Positions 8,501 through 16,989 of a DNA stretch of 20,487 nucleotides are shown piece by piece. The stretch is from a virus. The DNA is taken from positions 1-20,487 of IMG/VR virus record IMGVR_UViG_3300020419_000101. One strand, given 5' to 3'. Positions within the stretch are counted from its first letter, which is position 1. The number at the start of each line of letters is the position of its first letter. Position numbers and translations under genes: made by a program. A model generated the notes under the pieces. The model did no database searches and was not told the origin of the DNA. It saw only the letters and a list, made by a program, of their open reading frames with translations.

Positions 8501-8922
8501 TAGAAAAAGGTGACTTTATGGAAGCAGCAAGACAATTAGAATTTGCTGATCCTGATAACAGACCTGGAGTAAAATCTCAATGGTTTAATGATGTAAAAGA
8601 AAGAAGAAATAAACCAACACTAGACTTATTACGTGACAAATCTCTTAATGAGAAGATGCATCCTCATTTGAAACATTTAATTCCCAAGAAAGTATCATCA
8701 AATGTTGCACCAGATATTCAATCAACAATAGCACTTAATCAAGTAGATAATTTCTTAGATGATAGTAAAATGTATAATGATCTTGAAGAGACATCTGGTT
8801 CAATGAAGGTAGTTGTGTTAAATAACAATATAATCAACAAAACTGTTGTTAAAAATTCTAATACGTTTAGGATGGCGAGTAATAACCTTGATTTGATTAA
8901 AACAGCAAAGTTAGTAGGATAG
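5584..8922 (+). CDS. tape-measure-like tail protein with degenerate M23 and GH24 lysozyme domains
   Basis: This 1112-residue protein lies directly after the frameshift pair, where a tape-measure (gp29-like) gene is expected. Residues 1-40 start MARYSTTYSG and resemble the next protein. Residues 80-460 are mostly helical and Lys/Gln-rich. A Gly/Ala-rich hydrophobic stretch (about 472-525) could cross a membrane. An LHGTE motif (about 557) is typical of tape measures. Residues about 719-825 look like an M23 peptidase (GYGNVVVVR at 742-750, YAHF at 764-767) but lack the HxH motif: the place reads WHTSVDF. Residues about 862-1018 are a GH24 lysozyme with T4-lysozyme spacing of E875, D884 and T890. 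The lysozyme probably opens peptidoglycan during entry. An Asn-rich strand ends the protein. Confidence 0.85.
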   Translation: MARYSTTYSGDTASFIGGKISSAVSMARAESDAQEKDKQAGLSVANSGNLFVKALGTEFGGDLFSRTIGVLNPNQSAKQTDRASTKAKRFAANFPRTEKQEEEEKKSNEDVDRAVDDLLKDDDHTPVKDEQLREYVTRVFGVGIDSKLTQLDQRISKSLSTLSNIKTTQQGSVDLQVDHNELVAGKLDKILTLYNEQFAYQNILKDRAQVAGKENELERVRDLSSTRRFMATNLGDTGRAILGGLSDKLVKGASRVILEKLGFKKLTQGVAKKSLTESVIRRSLTKIGFRSSRVSKLVKTITQTPAFRNILLKKGPVAAAEFVAQTASSPVGLNIIEKGRGRSYMKKVMGVDNPNNLKSVTKIMQDLGKSTIFGGSQEAVTKATQAADSDMLDNVVKNLVNDPDSITKPTIETVAEGGRRKITKKTAQQLSLDIGKKKVGQQLSLDMAGAGVKAANKTTQKAAGKAAKKSGGKLFKFIPGLGTAIALGEAAYRASQGDGTGAFLSLLSAIPILGWGVTAVDIGRDVGFNPLGLPPPPGEGGFEQGNRYGLTNRGVSMLHGTEYIQSMDRTSGMPSSHIQHIGDMLVSTSMKMAQDLGVSKSISSKISTLPFAIKSISYNTGVRTAPPKSISSNTFTQQSAGNLSDWAKSKAAESDMVEKAEKDATEKEGGTGGFNPVDMFFDTVRFGRHMITGGKKAIRFHGEQGPDMSNEPGLDFSYDDFKSNYALFNGEVMETGLLYGEGYGNVVVVRSIDPSNGQPFDALYAHFPDGGIAVKKGQKIRGGQYLGKVGFVSTAVPNKAELQPNNAGNMSGWHTSVDFYEPDSTTAYSNSRNLVGLIMAARGVSPSGNNILSKLNPAAPAQDDGFRKKYLKEMEGFRNDVYLDTNLKPTVGYGHLIDAGSPADIRNLQVGDRISDERAMELFEMDFEHHLAAAKKLPGWNSATDNQKTALLDLVYNMGPNFLNNFPSMRKALEKGDFMEAARQLEFADPDNRPGVKSQWFNDVKERRNKPTLDLLRDKSLNEKMHPHLKHLIPKKVSSNVAPDIQSTIALNQVDNFLDDSKMYNDLEETSGSMKVVVLNNNIINKTVVKNSNTFRMASNNLDLIKTAKLVG

Positions 8923-8923
8923 G

Positions 8924-11317
8924 ATGGCCAGATACAGTTCTACATTTACAGCAGGAGCAGAGGGCAAAATTATTGGTGCTCTACTTGATGCTGCCAGTAT
9001 GGGTAAGACTGAGAAAGCTCGTGCCATGCAAGGTGCAGAGATTAATCAGCTTGACAAAGATAATTTGGGACTACGTAAAGGAGAATTTTTTGGTCAAGCA
9101 TTAAAATATATGATGACTCCTAAAATGTTTAGGAGAGGTAGTTTTCAAGATCAGTTTAGTTATCCTGATTATTTTGCTAGAGGGCAGAGTACACCATTTG
9201 CTAGTCCAGTAGGACCATTTAAAGCAAACAATGCTCAGATTCAGGAAAGGTTGATTGGGAATCCATTCCCCCACATTGCGACTCCACATAGAGAGCATCA
9301 TATACAACCACAGACTCCACTACTATCATCAGGTACTAAGAGCTATGAACCTACTGGTAGTAAGAACAAAGCACCAGTTAAAGTTAAGGATGAGAAACTA
9401 GGTGTATTCTTTGCTGCTATTGCAGAATCATTAAACAGAACTGTTTCTTCTATCAATCAAAAACAGTCTAATTTAGAGACTGAAATTAGTGCTGCAAAAG
9501 AGTCTAATCTTGCTCTTGCTAAGGGACTTGAATTTAGTAGTGATAGTATAGGTGACAAGTTAGATGCTATCGCTGATATATTGAATCAGCAAATGGCACT
9601 TGCTAAACAACAAGTTGATCAAGCAGAAACCACTGCTGTTAAGAGAACATTAAAAAAAGAGGATGATTTATCTGGTACAGAAAGATTTACTGACATTGGT
9701 GAGGATCCAGAAAAGATAAGGAAAGATAATGAATTTGAGAATAATCTTGATGTAGATAACGATGAGTTAGGTGATTTTGGTGGAGTTGATGTTCCTAACT
9801 TTGAACAGGGTGGTATAGTCTCTGGTCCTGATAGTGGATACCTAGTCAGGTTACATGGTGATGAGATGATCACACCATTAGATAACAATTATACACAGGG
9901 ACAACCAAGTGCTGTTGATGGTGTAACTCGTAAGGCACAGTATGAATCAGGAACATCTTCAATAACACCATCTGCTCCTCTACAGATGCCATCGATGAAC
10001 TTCTTTGCTAAGAATCCATCTGAGAGATCTGGTAATGTTATGAAGTCTCCAGTGAAATCTCTTAAGAGAGATAAGTTCACTGAAGAAAAACTTCTTGATG
10101 CTATGAAGTTGCCACTCCAAGTTGCTGGATTGGGAATTATGGCTTCTACTGGTAATGCTGTCAGAGGAATGCCAGGATTTACTGGATTAAAAACATCAGT
10201 AAAAGAAATAACCGATCCTGTTGCTGCTTCATTTAATGAACCTTCAAGTATCTCTCGTAGGGTTAATAATCTATTAGAGACTAAGACAGTACAAACTGAA
10301 CGAAGAAATCAAGAGACATTTAAGAAAGAGCAATCTGAAAATAGACGTTCATGGTGGGACATATTTGGACTGTTCAAAGGCAATAATGGTACAGGTGGTG
10401 GTTATGGTGGACAAGTTATTGGTGGTTATGGTGTTGGAGGTCCAGGTTTAAGTGGTGCAGGTAGTTTACAGAACTTATATCACGGAACCAGTAATGCTAG
10501 AGCAGGTAGTATATTCTCAGGTGGATTCAAACCTAGCAATGCTATGAGTTGGGCTGGTAAAGGTAAATCATTCCTAACACCAGATTTCTTTGATGCTGCT
10601 AAGTATGCTAGACCTGGTGCTACTGGATTGAATCCTTTCAGTGTTAAAGGTCTTCCAGGAACTGGTCTCAACAATATGATGAATAGCAGAGGTCAGGTAT
10701 TAAATATACTACAACCTAAAAATTCTGGTATAAGATTGCCTAATTGGTTGAGAAAATTAGGTTTGTCACCAGAGGTTGCTGTTAAACCTAATAAAGCAAC
10801 TAAGGGATTGAATTTAGCTCAGAGATTATTGGGTGGCAAATATCCTAATAGTACAGCTGCTAACATGGCTAGGCAGATGATGACATCACCAGCAACAAGT
10901 AAAGGTATGGGTTTGATGAGTAAGTTGTCACCATTACTCAAAGGTACTGCTAAAGTTGGATCAAAAGCACTTGGCATTGCAAGTTTCCTCACTGATTTTA
11001 TATTCCCAGATCCAACTGCTCAATATGATCAGATGCATGGTCCAAATGCATACTATAATGATCCTAGATACACTGGTCCTAAACCAGATTTGACTCCTCC
11101 AGAAAGTTCTCGTGAAAGATCTGCTTTTGTTGATATGTCTTCTAAAGAGCAGTCTTTAAAGAGGTTAACTAAAAACCAGTTGAATCCAGAAATCATTAAT
11201 ATGAATAATAATACTAATAATGAGAATGTGACTGAGGGAGAAGGAATCTCTCATATTGATAATGTAGCAGAAACTCAGGTCGGTGACTATCAATTTGTAT
11301 ACTCCCCATATAGATAA
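8924..11317 (+). CDS. second tape-measure-like tail protein with ADP-ribosyltransferase-like segment
   Basis: The 797-residue product starts MARYSSTFTAG and shares its N-terminal layout, the V-K-D-E-(Q/K)-L helix region and the LHG(T/D)E motif with the preceding protein, so the two are probably ancient duplicates. Around residues 293-320 it has the tape-measure signature GGIVSGPDSGYLVRLHGDE. Residues 517-562 read LYHGTSNARAGSIFSGGF, then S, GKG, SFLTPDFFDAAKYA, the order of motifs seen in PARP/KptA-like ADP-ribosyltransferases (H520 of YHGT, Y561 near AKYA). The third catalytic Glu is not obvious. The C-terminus has an Asn-rich strand. It may travel in the tube and enter the cell. Tail function is likely; enzyme activity is a hypothesis. 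Confidence 0.8.
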   Translation: MARYSSTFTAGAEGKIIGALLDAASMGKTEKARAMQGAEINQLDKDNLGLRKGEFFGQALKYMMTPKMFRRGSFQDQFSYPDYFARGQSTPFASPVGPFKANNAQIQERLIGNPFPHIATPHREHHIQPQTPLLSSGTKSYEPTGSKNKAPVKVKDEKLGVFFAAIAESLNRTVSSINQKQSNLETEISAAKESNLALAKGLEFSSDSIGDKLDAIADILNQQMALAKQQVDQAETTAVKRTLKKEDDLSGTERFTDIGEDPEKIRKDNEFENNLDVDNDELGDFGGVDVPNFEQGGIVSGPDSGYLVRLHGDEMITPLDNNYTQGQPSAVDGVTRKAQYESGTSSITPSAPLQMPSMNFFAKNPSERSGNVMKSPVKSLKRDKFTEEKLLDAMKLPLQVAGLGIMASTGNAVRGMPGFTGLKTSVKEITDPVAASFNEPSSISRRVNNLLETKTVQTERRNQETFKKEQSENRRSWWDIFGLFKGNNGTGGGYGGQVIGGYGVGGPGLSGAGSLQNLYHGTSNARAGSIFSGGFKPSNAMSWAGKGKSFLTPDFFDAAKYARPGATGLNPFSVKGLPGTGLNNMMNSRGQVLNILQPKNSGIRLPNWLRKLGLSPEVAVKPNKATKGLNLAQRLLGGKYPNSTAANMARQMMTSPATSKGMGLMSKLSPLLKGTAKVGSKALGIASFLTDFIFPDPTAQYDQMHGPNAYYNDPRYTGPKPDLTPPESSRERSAFVDMSSKEQSLKRLTKNQLNPEIINMNNNTNNENVTEGEGISHIDNVAETQVGDYQFVYSPYR

Positions 11318-12772
11318 ATGGCAATAGAAAGTACACAATTAAAAGCAGAACAATATACAATAAAATTTATTGCTATCTGGAAAGTTGGTGAGGAGACTGG
11401 TCAACCTTATGCATATCTGCAAGATGCATTTTCTAGTTTTCAATATGTTGAGGATTTACTCTCACCGTCTATATCTGGTACTTTAGTAGTTCTTGATAAA
11501 GCACTCAACCTCCCTGCCGACATGCCTCTTACTGGGTTTGAGAAACTTGTTGTTGCAGTTACAGATCACAAAGGTGACGATCATCAATTTGACTTTCGTG
11601 TCTGGAAGGTGGCTAATAGAATTCTGACTGATAAGGGACAAGGATATACTTTAGGATTGGTTGGAGATCAAGCACTTACTAATGAAGGTGTTAAAGTAAA
11701 TAAAGTTCTTACTAATACTGCGTCTGGAATGGTTAAGTCTCTTCTTATAAACTATCTTAATGTACCTGATGGTAAGATAAAAGTTGAAGAGACTGTTAAT
11801 AAGATCAAGGTAATTCCTGCTGGTAAAGCACCATTTGCTGTTATCAGAGATCTACAACCTAAAGCAATATCTAAGGATATGTTTACAGCAGGTTCCTCCA
11901 AGACTTCTTCAAGTATTTCTGATGGTAGTGGTAGTAGCACTGTTGATACTAAATCTGATGATGTTAAAGATGCAAAAAAACTTAAGGGTAGTTCTGGATA
12001 TTTCTTTTGGGAAGATCGTGACGGATTTAATTTTAAGAGTATAGATTCTGTAGTCTCACCAGATCCTAAAAAATTTAATGGTTCTGGTGCTGTTGCAACA
12101 TATGAGTACGAACCAGCAAATATAGATGCTACAGAAAGTAAGGGACATAGAAAGATTCAAGAACTTTCATTCAGGTCTGAGATAGACATGATGAGAAAAC
12201 TTAGAGAAGGTGCGTATTCTACAGAATGTTCATTTTTTGACATAAATACTGGTGTTTATACGGAATACACATATAAATTAAGTGAAAGCTGGGATCAAAT
12301 GGCTCACATAGGTCCACAAACGGATCTACCAAAGGGACAAAAACAATTATCTCAGTATGCAACTAGACGATTATCTTCTGTAATCAATCATGAAAATTGG
12401 TACAATGGAACTGAAGTAGCATCAAACGATGCTTCTGATGACAGTGATGAACCTAGTGAAATTACAGATTTCCAAAAGCAGTACTTGGTACAATCTATCT
12501 CACGTGCAGGTACATTGTTCAATCAGCAATTAGCTATATCTGTTACAGGGAATCTAGATTTGCGAGTGGGGCAGAAGATAGAAGTTAAGATACCAAACAT
12601 GGTTCCTGAAGATAGTAAGGAAGAGTTGGGATCATTTGATCCAGAGAATAGTGGTATCTATCTTATCAGGAAACTCAATCATCAATTTGACAGACCTTCC
12701 AGAAGCGTCTATACTGTATTGGACTTAATTCGTGACTCATGGGGTTACGAGGACACAAAAACAGACGAGTAA
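11318..12772 (+). CDS. 27: gp27-like baseplate hub protein
   Basis: T4 gp27 forms the trimeric torus of the hub and holds the gp5 spike. This product has 484 residues against 391 in T4. The N-terminus carries strands YTIKFIAIWKVGEETGQPYA and the SISGTLVVLDKALNLP segment, followed by GFEKLVVAVTD and FRVWKV, as in hub proteins. The middle has the family's FFWEDRDGFNFKSIDSV segment, and the C-terminus has strands LDLRVGQKIEVKIPN and GIYLIRKLNHQFDRPS, which resemble the closing barrel. A Ser/Asp-rich linker (about residues 195-220) is probably an insertion. The start codon directly abuts the stop of the upstream gene and the CP12-like gene follows after 6 bp. Confidence 0.85.
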   Translation: MAIESTQLKAEQYTIKFIAIWKVGEETGQPYAYLQDAFSSFQYVEDLLSPSISGTLVVLDKALNLPADMPLTGFEKLVVAVTDHKGDDHQFDFRVWKVANRILTDKGQGYTLGLVGDQALTNEGVKVNKVLTNTASGMVKSLLINYLNVPDGKIKVEETVNKIKVIPAGKAPFAVIRDLQPKAISKDMFTAGSSKTSSSISDGSGSSTVDTKSDDVKDAKKLKGSSGYFFWEDRDGFNFKSIDSVVSPDPKKFNGSGAVATYEYEPANIDATESKGHRKIQELSFRSEIDMMRKLREGAYSTECSFFDINTGVYTEYTYKLSESWDQMAHIGPQTDLPKGQKQLSQYATRRLSSVINHENWYNGTEVASNDASDDSDEPSEITDFQKQYLVQSISRAGTLFNQQLAISVTGNLDLRVGQKIEVKIPNMVPEDSKEELGSFDPENSGIYLIRKLNHQFDRPSRSVYTVLDLIRDSWGYEDTKTDE

Positions 12773-12778
12773 AAAGAC

Positions 12779-13006
12779 ATGAATACTATAGAAGAACATA
12801 TTAAAAAAGACAAAGAGATCCTTGATGATCCTCAGACTAATCCTGCTGCACGTAGGCATTATAAAGAGGAACTCAAAGAACTTCAGGAGTATGTTGGACA
12901 TCACAAGAAGGAGATTGAAGCAGGAGATCACCATGATCCTAATGCTATAGAACTCTTCTGTGAGAACCATCCAGACGAGCCTGAGTGCTTAATGTACGAC
13001 GATTGA
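12779..13006 (+). CDS. CP12-like protein
   Basis: CP12 is a small, redox-sensitive linker that binds glyceraldehyde-3-phosphate dehydrogenase and phosphoribulokinase and switches off the Calvin cycle. The 75-residue product has the CP12 size and C-terminal end: ELFCENHPDEPECLMYDD, with C61 and C70 spaced C-x8-C, E69, and the final Y-D-D. Residues 28-40 (YKEELKELQEYVG) match the central helix before the linker. The N-terminal cysteine pair of plant and many cyanobacterial CP12 proteins is absent, as in some shorter forms, so binding to GAPDH is the likelier retained function. It sits inside the baseplate operon between gp27 and the gp5-like gene, so it should be expressed late. Cyanophages are known to carry cp12; this placement is worth noting. 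Confidence 0.75.
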   Translation: MNTIEEHIKKDKEILDDPQTNPAARRHYKEELKELQEYVGHHKKEIEAGDHHDPNAIELFCENHPDEPECLMYDD

Positions 13007-13007
13007 T

Positions 13008-15848
13008 ATGGAAGGACTTAATCAATTATTTCCAATTCACCAAATTGGATCCGACGGGTTTGCCTGGTGGATCGGACAGATTGAGTCGCCTATGCATTCT
13101 CAGGACGGCGAGGAGAATAAAGATCCTAAACGTTCTGGAAGATACAAAGTCAGGATCATAGGACACCATCCTAGATCCTGTAGTGCTGTAGAGAGTAAGG
13201 ACTTGCCATGGGCAATCACTATGATGCCTGTGACTACTCCATATTCATCTGGTGCTGTGCGTTCAGCAACGCCACAGTTGGAGCCAGGTGATTGGGTTAT
13301 AGGGTTCTTTTTAGATAAAGAACAGCAACAACCTGTTATCATGGGATCTATTGGACAGGTCGCTAATTCTGGAACATCACCAGGAGAGGATCCTAATCCT
13401 GGACAAGGGTGTAAGAATTTTACAACATTCATTGATGAAGATGTTAAACAATTAGATCAAGATCCACAAAAACCAATTGAATTTGATCCTGTTAATGCAG
13501 GTGTTCCTTTAGATGGTACTCCTTCAGAAAAAATCACTAATGGTGTTAACAATTTAACTATAGCAAAGTTTGCTGATGCATCTGAATCTAATAGAGCAGG
13601 TATTAATTTTACAGTAGAAGTTGCTGACAAGTGTACGGGTGAATTGAACGGACAGTTCAAACGTCTCTTAAGTGAGATGCTCCGTGATACTCAACAGAGT
13701 AATGGTCAGTTAGGAACATATGTTGTTAACCAGTGGACTGGTCAGATCTATGATTATGTTGACATTGGTAGAAAGTATGTAAACAAAGCGATCTATATTG
13801 TTAGAAAATTTGTTGCTAAGGTCAAAGGATTTGTATTAGAGAAGATTAAACGAGCTGTTGACGATCTTATTAAAGCTATTCTACGTCCTGATGAGACAGG
13901 TAATGCTCTCACTCCAGTGACAAAGTGGTTTAATAATATGTTAGCAGATCTTGGATGTTCTATGGCAGATCTTGGATTGCGTTTAGAGAAGTTCTTAGAG
14001 GATCTTATCTTTGGTTATTTGTTTGATATCTACAAAGCTGCTGCATGTCAAGTAGACAAGATGGTTGCTGGTATCCTTAATAAGATTCAGTCTTTGATGG
14101 AGGATTTACTATCCAGTATTCTTGGTCCTCTACAATCTTTACTTGGTGCTATAGCATCACCACTCAATATGATTGGTCAAGCAATCAATTATGTATTGAA
14201 ACTCTTAGGTATCCAATGTAATGGACCTGACAACAGTTGCAACAAGGTTACATCTGTATCTACTAAGTGTGAAACAGATAAGAGAAAGAACTTTTTAGAT
14301 GAACTACTTGACAGTCTACAAGATCCATGGGATGGTGCTGGTGAGGACTGGGCTACCTATACGTGTGAAGAAGCATATGAACCTGTAAAGTTAGCTAGTA
14401 CTGAAGTCACATTTGTTGGTGGTAAACCAATTACTACTGGATTAGAAGATAGAATAATTTATAGGACATTTGATACTACGGTAGCAGAAGGTAACAAAGC
14501 TAAGATTTTAATTAGAAGAGAAGGTAAGACTGATATTGCTTCTTCTATATTCTATAGAACTGTAGAAGGAACTGCACTATTTGTATCAGATTTCTTAGAG
14601 ACAAATGGTACACTGGGATTCTCACCAGGAGAAACAGAGAAAGAGATTGAAGTACAGACAGTATATTCAAATGAGTTAGAAACATCTGAAGATTTCTTTG
14701 TGGTGATGAGACCAGGAACTCCTGGTACAGTTGCTAGATCATTTACTAAGAGTATTGCTAGAGTTGTTATTACCAAATCTAAGATAGGATCTAGTGCAGA
14801 TCCAGATTTGGATACAGATGATATACCTACACCATTTAAAAATTTAAATGATCCTAATAATTTTGATTATGGAGAAGTATTTGATTCATTAGCAAATGAT
14901 AATGATAGTGATACTGTAGTAGCAGAAACAGAAGGTCCAACTTATAAGGTTAGTCCAGACAGAAATTCTGTTAAGGAGGGTGAGTTTATAACATATACCA
15001 TAGAAACAACTAATGTTGCAAATGGCACACTATTCCAGTACCAGTTATTTGGTGATGGTATTACAAATGCTGATATCGTTGGTGGTAATTTATTAGGTCA
15101 GTTTGTTATTGAGAATAATAAATCTTTTGTTGTTGTTGGTATCGAAGAAGATGGTCAACTAGAGTCTGCTGAAAGTTTGATATTTAGTGTCATTGGTACT
15201 GATGCTAGTGCTACTGTTCTTATTGAATCTCAGTTATCTGGTTTTGGTAGAGAGGATCTATTAGATGAGGTAGATGAATCAGTTTCACTTGATAAGGATA
15301 GAGTTTATAAAAAGATTGAAAGACCAATAGCAGGATCACCTATAACTGATCCAGGTGGAGGTATCATACAAGTTCCTATAGAAAATCCTGGTACTGCATA
15401 TACAGAACCACCTGCCGTCCTTATAACAGGTCAGGGGTATGGTGCTGTAGGAATTGCGTTACTTGATAAGAATAATCAGGTATCAGAGATTCGGGTGACA
15501 AATCCTGGATTTGGATATAAACTTAACTCACCAGATACAGCACAGAAACGTTGTATCATTGATAGTTTTACAATGTTATCACCTGGTTCTGGTTATACCA
15601 GCAGACCAAATGTATATGTTAATGGAGACTCATCTGTTGCAGAAGCTGTGGTTGAGAATGGTTTGGTTGTTAGTGTTAGAATTAAGAATAGAGAGAAGAT
15701 ATTCGCTAAGTATCCAAGAGTACAAATCATTGGTGGTGGTGGATATGGAGCAAGGTGGATTCCATCATTCAATTGCTTAAGTACCGAAGCACTTGTTAAG
15801 GTTGGTTCTGCCAAGATTGGTACTGGTTCATATATTGATTGTCCCTAA
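13008..15848 (+). CDS. 5: gp5-like baseplate hub protein (OB-fold, no lysozyme) with Calx-beta-like repeats
   Basis: The first 118 residues form the gp5 N-terminal OB-fold: GFAWWIGQIESP, SGRYKVRIIGHH, the DLPWAITMMPVTTP segment and PGDWVIGFFLD, then QPVIMGSIGQV. This is the part of T4 gp5 that plugs the gp27 torus. Unlike T4 gp5 there is no lysozyme insertion. Residues about 200-420 are helical with hydrophobic stretches (for example around LLSSILGPLQSLLGAIASPL) and cysteine pairs. Two Calx-beta-like units lie at about 488-592 (VAEG...) and 644-741 (VKEG...). Residues 783-920 hold Gly-rich repeats of the type NPGxxY...P.V.I.G.GYGA. The spike itself is in the next gene, which begins at the last base of this stop codon. 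At 946 residues it is much larger than gp5 (575). Confidence 0.75.
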   Translation: MEGLNQLFPIHQIGSDGFAWWIGQIESPMHSQDGEENKDPKRSGRYKVRIIGHHPRSCSAVESKDLPWAITMMPVTTPYSSGAVRSATPQLEPGDWVIGFFLDKEQQQPVIMGSIGQVANSGTSPGEDPNPGQGCKNFTTFIDEDVKQLDQDPQKPIEFDPVNAGVPLDGTPSEKITNGVNNLTIAKFADASESNRAGINFTVEVADKCTGELNGQFKRLLSEMLRDTQQSNGQLGTYVVNQWTGQIYDYVDIGRKYVNKAIYIVRKFVAKVKGFVLEKIKRAVDDLIKAILRPDETGNALTPVTKWFNNMLADLGCSMADLGLRLEKFLEDLIFGYLFDIYKAAACQVDKMVAGILNKIQSLMEDLLSSILGPLQSLLGAIASPLNMIGQAINYVLKLLGIQCNGPDNSCNKVTSVSTKCETDKRKNFLDELLDSLQDPWDGAGEDWATYTCEEAYEPVKLASTEVTFVGGKPITTGLEDRIIYRTFDTTVAEGNKAKILIRREGKTDIASSIFYRTVEGTALFVSDFLETNGTLGFSPGETEKEIEVQTVYSNELETSEDFFVVMRPGTPGTVARSFTKSIARVVITKSKIGSSADPDLDTDDIPTPFKNLNDPNNFDYGEVFDSLANDNDSDTVVAETEGPTYKVSPDRNSVKEGEFITYTIETTNVANGTLFQYQLFGDGITNADIVGGNLLGQFVIENNKSFVVVGIEEDGQLESAESLIFSVIGTDASATVLIESQLSGFGREDLLDEVDESVSLDKDRVYKKIERPIAGSPITDPGGGIIQVPIENPGTAYTEPPAVLITGQGYGAVGIALLDKNNQVSEIRVTNPGFGYKLNSPDTAQKRCIIDSFTMLSPGSGYTSRPNVYVNGDSSVAEAVVENGLVVSVRIKNREKIFAKYPRVQIIGGGGYGARWIPSFNCLSTEALVKVGSAKIGTGSYIDCP

Positions 15849-16972
15849 TGGCTTTATCAGAAATAAACAGAAACGAACAACTAAGAGCGAAACAGATTAA
15901 AGCTGGTCAAGCTGACGAGAAGGAAGATCTTGAAATCATTAGAACTGTCACGGTTATATTTCAGAACAAAGAGTATGTTCTGAGAACTGATGGTGGTGAT
16001 TTAGATGCCCGTAACAAATTAACAGGTCACGGGTTTACTATCACACAGTCTGGTGATTTTGTCTTTGTATCTGGTCCAGGTGGTAAGGACAACCCCTGTG
16101 GTGGTAGGTTTATGGTAAACACTACTGGTGGTAAGTTAGAGAAGCATGGTGGTCCTATTATTCAGGAAGCAGCAGCAAATAAAAATAATGCTATCGAGAC
16201 AGACTCTGAGAATCCTACAAAAGGAGTAGCAAGGTCAACAGTATTATATGGTGATGACAATGAAGACATTAAAGCAGATAAGAGAATTGATGCTGTTAAT
16301 GTAATCATAGAAGCATCAGATCTATTAACTCTTATTGGTCACAACGGTATTAAATTACAAGCAGGACCAGAGGGTGGTGGTCCTCTTACGATGCATGCAG
16401 GTACAATAACACAGATCGCTTCCAATAAAGAAGAATATGTTATAGGTCAGAAGATGGTTGTATCTTCTGAGAGTACTGAAGTTAATTATGATCCTAGAGG
16501 AACTAAAGCATTAATATCACCAGGTCACCAGAGTATCAAATATATGGGAGATGTCAAGCATCAGATTATGGGTGCTTATAGATTAGATGTTGCTGGTATT
16601 TCAACAAGTCCATTCATTATTGATAAGAAGACTGGTATTGGTATCAACACAAAAGCAGGAGATATAAAGTTTGGCACTGTTGCTGGTAGTATGCACCTCA
16701 TGGCTACAGGTAATGCGGTTTGCCCTAGTTTTGATGGTATTAAACCAGGAACAATTAATATGAATTCATTGTTAGGTGCAAACATTAAATCCTCTAGTCC
16801 CTTACTAGGAAAGGTTAAGATTGATACTGGTACTACAGAAATTAAATCAAGTGCTAATGTTGATGTGTCAGCAGAGACAGGTATTGATTTGACAACAAAC
16901 ACTCGTGATGTTACAATCACTGCAACAGCAGGGAATGTAAGTGTTGCTGGAACATTAATATACCTCAATTAA
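15848..16972 (+). CDS. gp5 C-terminal-like membrane-puncturing spike (beta-helix)
   Basis: The 374-residue protein starts at ATG 15848, overlapping the gp5-like stop as TAATG; a TTG nine bases earlier is not needed. Residues about 38-90 contain the strands TVTVIFQNKEYVLRTDGGDL and DFVFVSGPGG. From about residue 150 on, short strands alternate with Gly/Asn/Asp turns (IIEASDLLTLIGHNGIKLQ, GGPLTMHAGTIT, KIDTGTTEIKSSANVDV, DVTITATAGNVSV). This is the pattern of the triple-stranded beta-helix of gp5 and VgrG spikes. It ends the late run. I infer it is the device that pierces the outer membrane, trimerised under the gp5-like hub. A separate cap (PAAR-like) protein is not seen in the window. Confidence 0.7.
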   Translation: MALSEINRNEQLRAKQIKAGQADEKEDLEIIRTVTVIFQNKEYVLRTDGGDLDARNKLTGHGFTITQSGDFVFVSGPGGKDNPCGGRFMVNTTGGKLEKHGGPIIQEAAANKNNAIETDSENPTKGVARSTVLYGDDNEDIKADKRIDAVNVIIEASDLLTLIGHNGIKLQAGPEGGGPLTMHAGTITQIASNKEEYVIGQKMVVSSESTEVNYDPRGTKALISPGHQSIKYMGDVKHQIMGAYRLDVAGISTSPFIIDKKTGIGINTKAGDIKFGTVAGSMHLMATGNAVCPSFDGIKPGTINMNSLLGANIKSSSPLLGKVKIDTGTTEIKSSANVDVSAETGIDLTTNTRDVTITATAGNVSVAGTLIYLN

Positions 16973-16989
16973 GAAACTGGCACAAGGGG

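Noticed and set aside
15355-15770. Repeated Gly/Pro-rich sequence at the end of the gp5-like gene
   Set aside because: It is a protein-level repeat of beta turns, not a DNA repeat or CRISPR array. No CRISPR array was seen in the window.
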